DNA of 64,000 nt from Pseudomonas sp. Os17 (GTDB taxonomy: Bacteria; Pseudomonadota; Gammaproteobacteria; Pseudomonadales; Pseudomonadaceae). Made by a program: the position numbers and the translations under genes. Below the pieces are notes generated by a model. That model searched no databases. It was given only the letters and a program-made list of their open reading frames with translations, and was not told where the DNA came from. The stretch spans positions 2,731,501 to 2,795,500 of the forward strand of contig NZ_AP014627.1 in assembly GCF_001547895.1 (NCBI RefSeq), given 5' to 3'. Below are positions 28,227 to 38,978 of the stretch, piece after piece (position 1 is the stretch's first letter; every line of letters begins with the position of its first letter).

Positions 28227-28877
28227 TCAGGGCCGCGCCGCGCGAATGGCCTCGCGGATTTCTTCCTGCAACTGGCGAGCGCCGCTGCAGGCCGGGTCGG
28301 CGGGGCCGTACTTGCAGGATTTATCCAGCACCTTCAGCGCCAGGTCGGCGTCGGGCGCTACGCCGATGCCCCGGCTCAGGTGGAAGCCGTACATGGTGCA
28401 GGCCCAGGGATCATTCAGCTCACAGGCCTTGTTGAAAGTCTGCACCGCACAGTGCCGGGTAGCCTGGTTGTCGGCGTCGGCGGTGAGCATGCCGGCGGCG
28501 CGGTTGGTGCACCCGGAAACCAGCCCCAGGCTGCAGGCGCGCTGGTACAGCGGTTCATAGCCTGCGGCGGGGCCTTTGGCCTGTTGCAGGGTGGTGGCCA
28601 GCCAGTAGCAATCGTTGCCGTCGCCGGCTTCGCAGCGCTGCAGGCAGGCGCCCAGCTGCTCCGGGGTTTCGCAGCGGTTGGCCTGCGTGGCCCGTGTCGC
28701 GGTCCTGGCCGGCATGTTGTCGCTGGGGCATTGCCTGGCCTGGGCTTGCCAGTCTTGCCGGGCCTGGACCTTGGCGGAAATCCCCTCGACCAGGGCCGGG
28801 TCCACTGGCGCGGCGCTGGCCGCGAAGGTCGACAGCCATACGGCGCCAAGCAGGCAGAAACGATAGAAACGGTGCAT
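28227..28877 (-). CDS. Secreted Sel1-like, cysteine-rich protein
   Basis: A 216-residue protein with a signal peptide (MHRFYRFCLLGAVWLSTFAA, cleavage after SAA). The mature part is rich in evenly spaced Cys and contains Sel1/TPR-like units, such as CLQRCEAGDGNDCYWLATTL, LYQRACSLGLVSGCTNRAAG and FNKACELNDPWACTMYGFHL. Such repeats form disulfide-stitched helical solenoids that bind other proteins in the periplasm. The ATG at 28877 has AAGGA upstream; an in-frame start at 28895 would spoil the signal peptide. It is single-gene and convergent with the DUF1624 gene. The specific role is unknown. Confidence 0.82.
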   Translation of the reverse strand: MHRFYRFCLLGAVWLSTFAASAAPVDPALVEGISAKVQARQDWQAQARQCPSDNMPARTATRATQANRCETPEQLGACLQRCEAGDGNDCYWLATTLQQAKGPAAGYEPLYQRACSLGLVSGCTNRAAGMLTADADNQATRHCAVQTFNKACELNDPWACTMYGFHLSRGIGVAPDADLALKVLDKSCKYGPADPACSGARQLQEEIREAIRAARP

Positions 28878-29024
28878 GGACGGGGTCCTTTCCAAAGGGA
28901 GGGGGAAGCGGGGGCGTATCTTAGGGGCTTTCTGCCCTGGTTGCTGGTGGCCGGCGGGCTGTGCCGAGATTTTTTTCGACGTCTACCTGCCAAGTCCCTT
29001 GTGGGCCCGGGGTGGTACTCTGTA

Positions 29025-29040
29025 CTGTATATAAAAACAG
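29025..29040 (+). promoter_or_regulatory. LexA (SOS) box
   Basis: CTGTATATAAAAACAG fits the gamma-proteobacterial LexA consensus CTG-N10-CAG, with the preferred TATATA-rich centre. It ends 15 bp before the start codon at 29056, ideally placed to block transcription. Confidence 0.88.
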
Positions 29041-29055
29041 TATCAGGGCCTTGCC

Positions 29056-30276
29056 ATGCAATTGATCGACAAGCTGAGCATCCTCGCCGACGCCGCCAAG
29101 TACGACGCTTCCTGCGCCAGCAGCGGCGCGCCCAAGCGCAGCTCGGAAGGCCGAAGCGGGTTGGGCTCGAGCAATGGCATGGGCATCTGCCACAGCTACA
29201 CGCCGGACGGGCGTTGCGTCTCGCTGCTCAAGGTGCTGCTGACCAACTTCTGCCTGTATGACTGCCAGTACTGCGTCAACCGCCGCTCCAGCGATGTGCC
29301 CCGGGCACGCTTCAGCCCCGAGGAAGTGGTGCGCCTGACCCTGGATTTCTACCGGCGCAATTGCGTCAGCGGGCTGTTCCTCAGCTCCGGCATCATCCGC
29401 TCGGCGGACTACACCATGGAGCAACTGGTGCGGGTGGCCCGGCTGCTGCGCGAGGAGCACGAGTTTCGCGGCTACATCCACCTCAAGACCATCCCCGACG
29501 CCGACCCGCTGCTGATCGAGCAAGCCGGGCGCTATGCCGACCGCCTCAGCGTCAATGTCGAATTGCCCACCGACCAGGGCCTCAAGGCCCTGGCCCCGGA
29601 AAAACACCTGGGCTCGATCAAGCAGGCCATGGGCACCATCTATACCGGCGAGCAGACCGTGCTCAACGAACCCCGGGCGCCGCGTTTCGCCCCCGCCGGG
29701 CAGAGCACCCAGATGATCGTCGGTGCCGACGACACCGATGACAGCACCATCCTCCACAGCGCCGAGTCGCTGTACGGCAACTTCCGCCTGCGCCGGGTCT
29801 ATTACTCGGCGTTCAGCCCGATTCCCGACAGCCCGAAAAGCGTGCCCCTGGCCGCGCCGCCGCTGATGCGCGAGCACCGCCTGTACCAGGCCGACTTCCT
29901 GCTGCGCGGCTATGGCTTCAGCGCCAACGAACTCTTCAAGGGACCGGGGCACTTGGCCCTGGATATCGACCCCAAGCTGGCCTGGGCCCTGGATAACCGC
30001 AGCCTGTTTCCCCTGGACCTGAACCGCGCCGAACCGGCGCTGATCTCGCGTATTCCGGGGATCGGCCTGCGCACCACCCAGCGCCTGGTGGAACTGCGCC
30101 GCGAGCGGCGCATCCGCTTCGAGGACCTGGCGCGCATGCGCTGCGTGCTGAGCAAGGCCAAGCCGTTCTTCATCACTAGCGACTATCACCCGCAGCAGGC
30201 GGAAACCAGCAGCGCGCTGCTCTATCAGCAACTGCGGGACCGGCCGCAACCGCAGCAGATGGGGCTCTGGGGATGA
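29056..30276 (+). CDS. Putative DNA modification/repair radical SAM protein
   Basis: A 406-residue protein of the radical-SAM family linked to a uracil-DNA-glycosylase-type partner (TIGR03916-like). The iron-sulfur cluster motif CLYDCQYC (CX3CX2C) lies near residue 71, followed by the conserved NRRSSD and SGIIRSADYTMEQLVRVARL segments. A C-terminal helix-hairpin-helix-like stretch (ISRIPGIGLRTTQRLVELR, about 335-353) fits DNA binding. A LexA box sits directly upstream, so it should be induced by DNA damage. Its stop overlaps the next gene's start by 4 bp. The chemistry, and whether it repairs or modifies bases, is not established. Confidence 0.92.
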   Translation: MQLIDKLSILADAAKYDASCASSGAPKRSSEGRSGLGSSNGMGICHSYTPDGRCVSLLKVLLTNFCLYDCQYCVNRRSSDVPRARFSPEEVVRLTLDFYRRNCVSGLFLSSGIIRSADYTMEQLVRVARLLREEHEFRGYIHLKTIPDADPLLIEQAGRYADRLSVNVELPTDQGLKALAPEKHLGSIKQAMGTIYTGEQTVLNEPRAPRFAPAGQSTQMIVGADDTDDSTILHSAESLYGNFRLRRVYYSAFSPIPDSPKSVPLAAPPLMREHRLYQADFLLRGYGFSANELFKGPGHLALDIDPKLAWALDNRSLFPLDLNRAEPALISRIPGIGLRTTQRLVELRRERRIRFEDLARMRCVLSKAKPFFITSDYHPQQAETSSALLYQQLRDRPQPQQMGLWG

Positions 30277-31166
30277 TCAGCCTGGATTGCGACGACTTGT
30301 TCGACACCTGGCGCCAGCAGGCACGCTGGCTGCTCAGCCACTCCATCGACCCGAGCCGGGTCAGCTGGGCCGGGACCCGGGAGGCCGACCTGTTCGCCAG
30401 CGACGAGAGCTGCCCCGAACAGCCGGGGCCCTTTCGCGCGCGCATTCCCCAGGCCCTGCTGGAGCTGTTGCAGCGAGCCGCCTGCTACCGCGGCGAGCAG
30501 CGCTGGAGCCTGCTCTACGAGGTGCTGTGGCGGGTCAGCCATGGCGACCGCACGGCCATGCTCAGCGGCGATCAACTGGGCAGCGAGTTGCAGCGGCGGA
30601 TCAAGCAGGTGGACCGCGAGGCCCATCACCTGCATGCCTTCGTGCGATTTGTCCGGCTGCCCGAGGGCCGCTCGCGCCTGGCCGAGCAACCCGAATACGT
30701 GGCCTGGCACGAGCCGGCCCACGACATCCTGGCCCACGCCAGCCGGCACTTCATCGGACGCATGGGGCGCCACCGCTGGATGATTGCCACGCCCCGGGAC
30801 GGGGTGTACTTCGATGGCGAGCAACTGCACCACCAGCGCCATTGCCCCCGTGGCTGGCAGCAACTGGCCCAGGCCGGCGACGACCCCGGGAGTGAGCTGT
30901 GGCTGGCCTATTACAGCCACATCTTCAACCCGGCGCGGCTCAACCCCAGGGTCATGCAGGGGCATTTGCCGACCCGGTTCTGGAAGCACCTGCCGGAGGG
31001 GCCGCTGATTCCGGCGCTGATCAGCGAAGCGCGCCACGGCAAGCAGCGCGACGGCCAGGCCAGCCAGGTGGCAGCGCGGCCAGGCAAGCGGATCGCTCAG
31101 GTGCGCAGTGATAGCGCTGGGCAGACGCCAGGGCCTTCCCTGGCAATGCGCGGCTTTGAACAATGA
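30273..31166 (+). CDS. TIGR03915-family putative DNA repair protein (radical-SAM partner)
   Basis: A 297-residue protein matching the family always found beside the radical-SAM gene (TIGR03915-type). Recognisable pieces are LLYEVLWRVSHGDRTAML, VDREAHHLHAFVRFVRLP, WHEPAHDILAHASRHFIGRM and the C-terminal FNPARLNPRVMQGHLPTRFW. In many genomes this domain is fused to a uracil-DNA-glycosylase-like domain. Here the protein ends soon after the conserved part with a low-complexity tail, and no glycosylase domain is present. It overlaps the radical-SAM gene by 4 bp and so shares LexA control. It probably acts with it on damaged DNA; the mechanism is unknown. Confidence 0.9.
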   Translation: MISLDCDDLFDTWRQQARWLLSHSIDPSRVSWAGTREADLFASDESCPEQPGPFRARIPQALLELLQRAACYRGEQRWSLLYEVLWRVSHGDRTAMLSGDQLGSELQRRIKQVDREAHHLHAFVRFVRLPEGRSRLAEQPEYVAWHEPAHDILAHASRHFIGRMGRHRWMIATPRDGVYFDGEQLHHQRHCPRGWQQLAQAGDDPGSELWLAYYSHIFNPARLNPRVMQGHLPTRFWKHLPEGPLIPALISEARHGKQRDGQASQVAARPGKRIAQVRSDSAGQTPGPSLAMRGFEQ

Positions 31167-31178
31167 GGCAGGCAGTCA

Positions 31179-31877
31179 ATGGATGACGGTGTGGATGACG
31201 GCAAGGGCATTACCGAGGAGTTCTGGTCGAAGGCAGTGACTGACGACGCCAAGATGATGTGGCGGGTGGGCAGCCGCGGCGTGACCTTCCTGGCGGCGCT
31301 GCTGCTGCCCAAGACCGGGTTCAAAGTCGTGGACATCGCGGTTGGAGTGCTGACCATGCTGATCCCCTTGCTGGTGATCGAGACCCAGAGGGCCTATTCG
31401 AAGTTTTCCCCAGGGTTCCTGGCCTGGGTGGTTCGCATCAGTGTCTTTGCCAGTGGTGTGGCCATGGCCAGCCTGGGGTTGGTGATTTACGCCTGGGTAG
31501 TTGGGCCTGTGGTATCGGGGGTCGGCCTCGCCTTTTTTCAACAGACAGTCAGTCTTGGCGGGTACGGGAACAAAGGGGTTGAGTTCGTTGTGTTCTGGTG
31601 TATCGCGATAGTCACTGCGATGGGGGTGATACACGCGGTGATCAAGCAGTTTCGCGAGCTGAAGATTTTTGAACTTGTTTATCACCTGCCACGCAATCGA
31701 ATGGAGTGGCTCATGCAGGGGCGACCGCTGCGAGCCAGCGACTGGCCGATGTTCGTCTGGTTCGAACTCTGTGTGCTGATCACGAGTTTTCTCTACACCT
31801 TGATGGCGTCCCGGGCTGCACTGCTGGTGGTGGATGGAACGCAACAGGTGCTGATGTCGTTCGGTATCAGCCTCTGA
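31179..31877 (+). CDS. Hypothetical multi-pass membrane protein
   Basis: A 232-residue protein I do not recognise. It has an acidic N-terminus (MDDGVDDGKGITEEFWSKAV), then four or more hydrophobic segments (about 34-65, 82-110, 128-150 and 195-215), with a basic stretch (KQFRELKIFELVYHLPRNRM) between the third and fourth. GC content is visibly lower and codon use less biased than in the neighbours, a possible sign of transfer. It begins 12 bp after the DNA-repair gene and may be the third gene of the SOS-controlled operon. No function can be assigned from sequence. Confidence 0.75.
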   Translation: MDDGVDDGKGITEEFWSKAVTDDAKMMWRVGSRGVTFLAALLLPKTGFKVVDIAVGVLTMLIPLLVIETQRAYSKFSPGFLAWVVRISVFASGVAMASLGLVIYAWVVGPVVSGVGLAFFQQTVSLGGYGNKGVEFVVFWCIAIVTAMGVIHAVIKQFRELKIFELVYHLPRNRMEWLMQGRPLRASDWPMFVWFELCVLITSFLYTLMASRAALLVVDGTQQVLMSFGISL

Positions 31878-31923
31878 GGGGGGAGCCCCGCCTTCGGCAG
31901 GCATCCTGCAGTCTCCAGGCATG

Positions 31924-31956
31924 AAAAAGCCCGCCGCTGGCAAGCAGGGGCGGGCT
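31924..31956 (-). terminator. Rho-independent terminator of ilvE
   Basis: AGCCCGCC and GGCGGGCT form an 8-bp GC stem. Read on the minus strand it is followed by TTTTT, so it ends transcripts coming from ilvE. The minus-strand stop at 31977 lies 20 bp upstream. Confidence 0.85.
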
Positions 31957-31976
31957 GGGGTGCAGCAGGGGGCGAA

Positions 31977-32996
31977 TCAGACCTTGACGATCCAGCCCGC
32001 TGGCGCTTCCACGTCGCCGGTCTGCACGCCGGTCAGCTCTTTGTAGAGCTTCTGGGTGATCGGGCCGACGTCTTTTTCGCTGTAGAACACGTGCAGCTTG
32101 TCCTGGTACTGGATGCCGCCGATCGGGGTGATCACCGCGGCGGTGCCGCAGGCGCCGGCTTCCTTGAAGTCCGAGAGCTTGTCGATGAACACGTCGCCTT
32201 CGACCACTTCCAGGCCCAGGCGGGTCTTGGCCAGCTCGATCAGCGACAGGCGGGTGATACCTGGCAGCACCGATGGCGAGTTGGGGGTGACGAATTTGTC
32301 ATCGTGAGTGATGCCGAAGAAGTTCGCCGAACCGACTTCCTCGATCTTGCTGTGGGTCAGCGGGTCGAGGTAAATGCAGTCGGCGAAGCTGGCTTTCTTG
32401 GCCTGGGAGCCGGGCATCAGGCTGGCAGCGTAGTTGCCACCGACCTTGGCCGCGCCGGTGCCTTGCGGGGCCGCGCGGTCGTAGCTGGAGATCAGGAAGT
32501 TGTGTGGGGTCAGGCCGCCCTTGAAGTAGGCGCCGACCGGGATGGCGAAGATCGAGAAGATGAACTCGGGCGCGGTGCGCACGCCGATGTTGTCACCCAC
32601 GCCGATCACGAACGGACGCAGGTACAGCGCGCCGCCGGTGCCGTACGGCGGAATGAAGCGCTCGTTGGCCTTGACCACGGCCTTGCAGGCTTCGATGAAC
32701 TGTTCGGTGGACACCTGCGGCATCAGCAGGCGGGCGCAGCTGCGCTGCATGCGCGCGGCGTTCTGGTCAGGACGGAACAGGTTGATCGAGCCGTCCTTGC
32801 AGCGGTAGGCCTTGAGGCCTTCGAAGCATTGCTGACCGTAGTGCAGGGCGGTGGAGCCCTCGCTGATGTGCAGCACGTTGTCTTCGGTCAGGGTGCCTGC
32901 GTCCCACTCGCCGTTACGCCAGTGCGACAGATAGCGCTTGTCTGTCTTGATGTAGTCAAAACCCAGCTTGTCCCAATTGATGCTTTCGTTACCCAT
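31977..32996 (-). CDS. ilvE: Branched-chain amino-acid aminotransferase
   Basis: A 339-residue class-IV PLP aminotransferase starting MGNESINWDKLGFDYIKTDK. The catalytic Lys lies in GTGAAKVGGNYAASL (near 200), and the family signature around EEVGSANFFGITHD follows. It converts Leu, Ile and Val to their 2-oxoacids and back, using glutamate/2-oxoglutarate. It lies downstream of, and on the same strand as, the bkd operon, which degrades exactly those oxoacids, but a REP pair separates them and it has its own terminator. Length and motifs match the longer, eukaryote-like BCAT type found in pseudomonads. Confidence 0.95.
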   Translation of the reverse strand: MGNESINWDKLGFDYIKTDKRYLSHWRNGEWDAGTLTEDNVLHISEGSTALHYGQQCFEGLKAYRCKDGSINLFRPDQNAARMQRSCARLLMPQVSTEQFIEACKAVVKANERFIPPYGTGGALYLRPFVIGVGDNIGVRTAPEFIFSIFAIPVGAYFKGGLTPHNFLISSYDRAAPQGTGAAKVGGNYAASLMPGSQAKKASFADCIYLDPLTHSKIEEVGSANFFGITHDDKFVTPNSPSVLPGITRLSLIELAKTRLGLEVVEGDVFIDKLSDFKEAGACGTAAVITPIGGIQYQDKLHVFYSEKDVGPITQKLYKELTGVQTGDVEAPAGWIVKV

Positions 32997-33168
32997 GACA
33001 CCCTCTATCGCTTAACAACCGTCGGAACGGCTCAAGGCTTCTGACGTTTTTTTGGATGGGCACAACAATACTGCATTCCGGGGGCGCACCGCATCCCGGA
33101 CGATGGGAGGGTGCGCAAAAAACTTGGCCTGCTCATGAAGCTTCCTCCATAACAGCCCCATACCCCCT

Positions 33169-33252
33169 GTAGGAGCGAGCTTGCTCGCGAAGGTCCCGGC
33201 GCGAACGCTTGGCTATCCCCGCCAGCTCTTTCGCGAGCAAGCTCGCTCCTAC
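33169..33252. repeat. Inverted pair of REP elements
   Basis: GTAGGAGCGAGCTTGCTCGC at the left and its reverse complement ending CGCTCCTAC at the right, 84 bp overall. It lies in the spacer between lpdV and ilvE, and the same unit recurs at 57156-57253. This is a typical Pseudomonas REP doublet, which could fold into a long hairpin in the transcript. Confidence 0.88.
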
Positions 33253-33283
33253 CTGGGCGCTGTCCTGTGTGCCCCTTGAATGG

Positions 33284-34675
33284 TTACAGGTGCAGGGCGT
33301 GGCCCAAGGCCCGCAGCGCCGCTTCCTGGACCGCTTCACCCAGGGTCGGGTGGGCGTGGATGGTGCCGCCGATGTCTTCCAGGCGCGCGCCCATTTCCAG
33401 GGATTGGCCAAACGCCGTGGACAATTCGGACACCCCGACCCCCACCGCCTGCCAGCCGACAATCAGGTGATTGTCACTTCGGGCCACCACCCGCACGAAA
33501 CCGCTTTTGGCTTCCAGGGTCATGGCCCGGCCATTGGCCGCGAACGGGAAGCTGCTGACGATGCAATCCAGCCCGGCAGCGCGGGCCTCGTCCGGAGTCT
33601 TGCCCACCACCACCAGTTCCGGGTCGGTGAAACACACCGCCGGGATCGCCGCCGGGTTGAACTCGCGGTGCTTGCCGGCGATCAGCTCGGCGACCATCTC
33701 GCCCTGGGCCATGGCCCGGTGCGCGAGCATGGGTTCGCCGCTGAGGTCACCGATGGCCCAGACGTTGCGCATGCTGGTCTGGCAGCGGTGGTCGATCTTG
33801 ATCGCCGCGCCGTTCATGTCCAGGTTCAGGCTTTCCAGGTTCCAGCCCTGGGTGTTGGGTTTGCGACCCACCGCCACCAGCACCTGGTCGGTGGCCAGGT
33901 TCAGGGTGTCGCCGTTGGGCTCGCGCACCTGCAGGCTGCTGCTGGCGGCATCGAAGCCCAGCACGCTGTGCTTGAGGTAGAGCTTGATGCCCAAGTGCTT
34001 CACCGATTCGAGCACCGGCTGGGTCAGTTCGGCGTCATAGGCCGGCAGGATGCGTTCCTGGGCCTCGACCACGCTGACCTCGACCCCGAGCTTGCGGTAG
34101 GCAATGCCCAGTTCCAGGCCGATGTAGCCGCCGCCGACCACGGTCAGGCGCTTGGGCAGGGTCTTGGGCGCCAGGGCCTCGGTGGAGGAGATGATCGGCC
34201 CGCCGATGGGCAGCATCGGCAGGTTGACGCTCTTCGAACCGGTGGCCAGCAACAGGTGCTCGCAGTGGATGCGAGTCTCGGCGCCTTCGATCTCCACGGT
34301 CTTGCCGTCGATGACCCTGGCCCAGCCGTGAATCACCTGGACCTTGTTTTTCTTCAGCAGCGCGGCGACCCCGGTGGTCAGGCGGTCGACGATGCCGTCC
34401 TTCCATTCCACGCTCTTGCCGATGTTCAGGGTTGGCGCCGCCACTTCGATGCCCAGGGCCGAGCCCTGGCTGTGGTGGCGGGTCTGGTGGAACTGCTCGG
34501 CCACATGAATCAGCGCCTTGGACGGGATGCAGCCGATGTTCAGGCAGGTGCCGCCCAGGGCCTGGCCTTCCACCAGGATGGTGGAAATGCCCAGCTGGCC
34601 AGCACGGATCGCCGCCACGTAACCGCCAGGCCCGCCGCCGATGATCAGCAGTTGGGTGTTGAGAGTCTGTTGCAT
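33284..34675 (-). CDS. lpdV: Dihydrolipoyl dehydrogenase (E3) of branched-chain oxoacid dehydrogenase
   Basis: A 463-residue FAD-disulfide oxidoreductase. Visible motifs are the FAD-binding [17 protein letters not shown], the redox pair in [13 protein letters not shown] (Cys-X4-Cys), the NAD-binding [17 protein letters not shown] and the active-site His-Glu in HAHPTLGE near the C-terminus. It reoxidises the lipoyl arm of the E2 subunit and passes electrons to NAD+. It is the last gene of the bkd operon, 17 bp after bkdB, so it is the dedicated E3 (Lpd-Val) rather than the one shared by pyruvate and 2-oxoglutarate dehydrogenases. Confidence 0.96.
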   Translation of the reverse strand: MQQTLNTQLLIIGGGPGGYVAAIRAGQLGISTILVEGQALGGTCLNIGCIPSKALIHVAEQFHQTRHHSQGSALGIEVAAPTLNIGKSVEWKDGIVDRLTTGVAALLKKNKVQVIHGWARVIDGKTVEIEGAETRIHCEHLLLATGSKSVNLPMLPIGGPIISSTEALAPKTLPKRLTVVGGGYIGLELGIAYRKLGVEVSVVEAQERILPAYDAELTQPVLESVKHLGIKLYLKHSVLGFDAASSSLQVREPNGDTLNLATDQVLVAVGRKPNTQGWNLESLNLDMNGAAIKIDHRCQTSMRNVWAIGDLSGEPMLAHRAMAQGEMVAELIAGKHREFNPAAIPAVCFTDPELVVVGKTPDEARAAGLDCIVSSFPFAANGRAMTLEAKSGFVRVVARSDNHLIVGWQAVGVGVSELSTAFGQSLEMGARLEDIGGTIHAHPTLGEAVQEAALRALGHALHL

Positions 34676-34692
34676 GCCTGCTCCTCTGAAAG

Positions 34693-35994
34693 TCAGTCCA
34701 CAAACAGCGTGGCGGGTTGTTCGAGCAGGCCGCGAATGGCCTGGATGAATTGCGCAGCGTCCATGCCGTCGACCACCCGGTGATCGAAGGAGCTGGAAAG
34801 GTTCATCATCTTGCGGATCACGATCTGGCCCTTGATCACCATCGGCCGCTCGACGATGCGGTTGACCCCGACAATCGCCACTTCCGGCAGGTTCAGCACC
34901 GGGGTGCTGACAATCCCGCCCAGGGCGCCGAGGCTGGTGAGGGTGATGGTGGAGCCGGACAGTTCATCCCGGGCCGCCTTGCCGCTGCGGGCCGCCTTGG
35001 CCAGGCGCGAGATTTCCTCGGCGTTGCCCCACAGGCTGCGGGCTTCGGCGTGACGTACCACCGGCACCATCAGGCCGACGTCGCTCTGGGTGGCGACCCC
35101 GACATGCACCGCGCCGTGGCGGGTGATGACCTGGGCTTCGTCGTCGTAGCGGGCGTTGATCTGCGGGAAGTCGCGCAGGGCGACGACCATGGCCCGCACC
35201 AGGAATGGCAGCAGGGTCAGCTTGCCGCGGCTGGCGCCGTGTTTTTCATTGAGGTGGATGCGCAGCTCTTCCAGGGCGGTGACGTCCACTTCCTCGACAT
35301 AGCTGAAGTGCGCGGCGCGGTGCTTGGATTCCTGCATGCGCTGGGCGATCTTGCGGCGCATGCCAATCACCTGGATCTGCTCTTCGTCGTGGCGTTCGGC
35401 ATAGCCGGCGCCCGGGGCCGAATAGCCCTTGAGCGGCTGGCTGTCCTGGGCCAGGTAGGCCTCCAGGTCTTCGTGCAGGATGCGCCCGGCCGGGCCGCTG
35501 CCTTGCACCAGGCGCAGCTGGATGCCCAGGTCCAGGGCGTGCTTGCGCACCGCAGGCGAGGCCAGGGGGCGTTCGTCGGCCTGGCGCGCCACCGGCGCCT
35601 GGGGCGCAGGGCGGCAGGCGGCTGTTTGGCTGACGACGGCTTGTTCCGCCTTGGGGGCTTCGGCCACTGGCGCGGCAGCCGGCTTATTAATAGCGGCCGG
35701 CGCTTGTTGCGCCGGCGCGGCGGCCTGGGCGGATTCCTTGAGGTTGCCCGCGCCTTCGACTTCGATGCTGATGAGGATGCTGCCCACCGCCATCACTTCA
35801 CCGGGTTCGCCCCCCAGGGAAATGACCGTGCCGTGCACCGGGGAGGGGATATCGACCATCGCCTTGTCGGTCATCACGTCCGCCAGGACCTGGTCTTCCA
35901 CTACCTGGTCGCCGACTTTTACGTGCCATTGCGCCAGTTCCACTTCCGCGATGCCTTCGCCGATGTCCGGCATCTTGATAACGTGCGTGCCCAT
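34693..35994 (-). CDS. bkdB: Branched-chain 2-oxoacid dehydrogenase E2 (lipoamide acyltransferase)
   Basis: A 433-residue E2 subunit. An N-terminal lipoyl domain (about 1-80) has the lipoylated Lys in [14 protein letters not shown] Pro/Ala-rich linker (about 85-140) leads to a peripheral subunit-binding domain (about 145-180, [16 protein letters not shown]). The C-terminal acyltransferase core carries the catalytic [14 protein letters not shown]. It transfers the branched acyl group to CoA. It abuts bkdA2 with no gap (stop of one directly before start of the other) and precedes lpdV. Confidence 0.96.
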   Translation of the reverse strand: MGTHVIKMPDIGEGIAEVELAQWHVKVGDQVVEDQVLADVMTDKAMVDIPSPVHGTVISLGGEPGEVMAVGSILISIEVEGAGNLKESAQAAAPAQQAPAAINKPAAAPVAEAPKAEQAVVSQTAACRPAPQAPVARQADERPLASPAVRKHALDLGIQLRLVQGSGPAGRILHEDLEAYLAQDSQPLKGYSAPGAGYAERHDEEQIQVIGMRRKIAQRMQESKHRAAHFSYVEEVDVTALEELRIHLNEKHGASRGKLTLLPFLVRAMVVALRDFPQINARYDDEAQVITRHGAVHVGVATQSDVGLMVPVVRHAEARSLWGNAEEISRLAKAARSGKAARDELSGSTITLTSLGALGGIVSTPVLNLPEVAIVGVNRIVERPMVIKGQIVIRKMMNLSSSFDHRVVDGMDAAQFIQAIRGLLEQPATLFVD

Positions 35995-37053
35995 TCAGAC
36001 CTCCATGACCCGTTGCAGCGCCGCGCCCACTCGGGACGGCCCTGGGAAATATGCCCACTCCTGCGCGTGGGGATACGGCGTATCCCAACCGGTGACGCGC
36101 TCGATCGGGGCTTCCAGGTGGTGGAAGCAGTGCTCCTGCACCAGCGACACCAGCTCGGCGCCGAAGCCGCAGGTACGGGTGGCTTCGTGCACCACCACGC
36201 AACGGCCGGTCTTCTTCACCGACTTGACGATGGTGTCCAGGTCCAGGGGCCACAGGCTGCGCAGGTCGATGACCTCGGCGTCAATGCCGGTTTCCTCGGC
36301 CGCCACTTGCGACACATAGACGGTGGTGCCGTAGGTGAGGACGGTGACGTCCTTGCCCGGACGGGCGATGGCCGCCACGTCCAGCGGCACCTTGTAGTAG
36401 CCGTCCGGCACCTGGGCCGCCGGGTGTTTCGACCACGGCGTTACCGGGCGATCGTGGTGGCCATCGAACGGGCCGTTGTACAGGCGCTTGGGTTCGAGAA
36501 AGATCACCGGGTCATCGTTTTCGATGGAGGCGATCAGCAGGCCCTTGGCGTCGTAGGGGTTGGAGGGCATCACGGTGCGCAGGCCGCAGACCTGGGTGAA
36601 CATCGCCTCGATGCTCTGGCTGTGGGTCTGGCCGCCATAGATGCCGCCGCCGCAGGGCATGCGCAGGGTCATCGGCGCGGTGAACTGGCCGGCGGAGCGA
36701 TAGCGCAGGCGCGCGGCTTCGGAAATGATCTGGTCCGAGGCGGGGTAGACGTAGTCGGCGAACTGGATTTCCGCCACCGGACGCAGGCCGTAGGCGCCCA
36801 TGCCGATGGCCGCGCCGACGATGCCGCTTTCCGAGATCGGCGCGTCGAACACCCGCGAGGTGCCGTACTTGGCCTGCAGGCCCTCGGTGCAGCGGAACAC
36901 GCCGCCGAAGTAGCCGACGTCCTGGCCGAACACCACCACGTTGTCGTCACGCTCGAGCATCACATCCATGGCCGAGCGCAGGGCCTGGATCATGGTCATG
37001 GTGGTGGTGGTCATGGCGGTTTCCAGCTGGATATTGTTGTTGTGATCGTTCAT
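35995..37053 (-). CDS. bkdA2: Branched-chain 2-oxoacid dehydrogenase E1 beta subunit
   Basis: A 352-residue E1-beta subunit. TTMTMIQALRSAMDVMLERD begins the pyrimidine-binding domain, and GQDVGYFGGVFRCTEGL, DAPISESGIVGAAIGMGAYG and RSAGQFTAPMTLRMPCGGGI are standard E1-beta motifs. The C-terminal transketolase domain includes VHEATRTCGFGAELVSLV. With BkdA1 it forms the thiamin-diphosphate-dependent decarboxylase for the oxoacids of Val, Leu and Ile. It lies one base after bkdA1 and directly before bkdB, so translation is coupled. Confidence 0.96.
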   Translation of the reverse strand: MNDHNNNIQLETAMTTTTMTMIQALRSAMDVMLERDDNVVVFGQDVGYFGGVFRCTEGLQAKYGTSRVFDAPISESGIVGAAIGMGAYGLRPVAEIQFADYVYPASDQIISEAARLRYRSAGQFTAPMTLRMPCGGGIYGGQTHSQSIEAMFTQVCGLRTVMPSNPYDAKGLLIASIENDDPVIFLEPKRLYNGPFDGHHDRPVTPWSKHPAAQVPDGYYKVPLDVAAIARPGKDVTVLTYGTTVYVSQVAAEETGIDAEVIDLRSLWPLDLDTIVKSVKKTGRCVVVHEATRTCGFGAELVSLVQEHCFHHLEAPIERVTGWDTPYPHAQEWAYFPGPSRVGAALQRVMEV

Positions 37054-37054
37054 G

Positions 37055-38486
<1,432 letters not shown>

Positions 38487-38975
38487 ATGCGTAAACTGGA
38501 CCGTACCGACATCGGCATTCTCAACAGTCTTCAGGAGAATGCCCGCATCACCAACGCCGACCTGGCCCGTTCGGTGAATCTTTCGCCCACGCCGTGCTTC
38601 AACCGGGTCAAGGCCATGGAGGAGTTGGGACTGATTCGCGAGCAGGTGACCCTGCTGGATGCCGACCTCTTGGGGCTGCACGTCAACGTGTTCATTCACG
38701 TCAGCCTGGAGAAGCAGGTGGAGGAGGCCTTGCAGCACTTCGAAGAGGCCATTGCCGATCGTCCGGAAGTCATGGAGTGCTACCTGATGGCCGGCGACCC
38801 GGATTACCTGATCCGGGTGCTGGTGCCGACCATCCAGTCCCTGGAACGCTTCATGATGGACTTTCTGACCAAGGTGCCCGGGGTGGCCAACATCCGCTCC
38901 AGCTTCGCCCTCAAGCAGGTGCGCTACAAGACCGCGCTGCCGCTGCCGGCCAACGGCCTGACCCTGGGTACCTGA
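38487..38975 (+). CDS. bkdR: Lrp/AsnC-family activator of the bkd operon
   Basis: A 162-residue Lrp-type protein, the usual length for BkdR. The N-terminal HTH ([20 protein letters not shown], then [20 protein letters not shown]) is followed by the ligand-binding RAM domain (about 70-150), including [19 protein letters not shown]. It binds branched-chain amino acids and switches on bkdA1A2B-lpdV. The ATG at 38487 fits the family N-terminus; an upstream in-frame TTG at 38475 is unlikely. It ends 3 bp from the convergent HD-GYP gene. Confidence 0.95.
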   Translation: MRKLDRTDIGILNSLQENARITNADLARSVNLSPTPCFNRVKAMEELGLIREQVTLLDADLLGLHVNVFIHVSLEKQVEEALQHFEEAIADRPEVMECYLMAGDPDYLIRVLVPTIQSLERFMMDFLTKVPGVANIRSSFALKQVRYKTALPLPANGLTLGT

Positions 38976-38978
38976 GGT

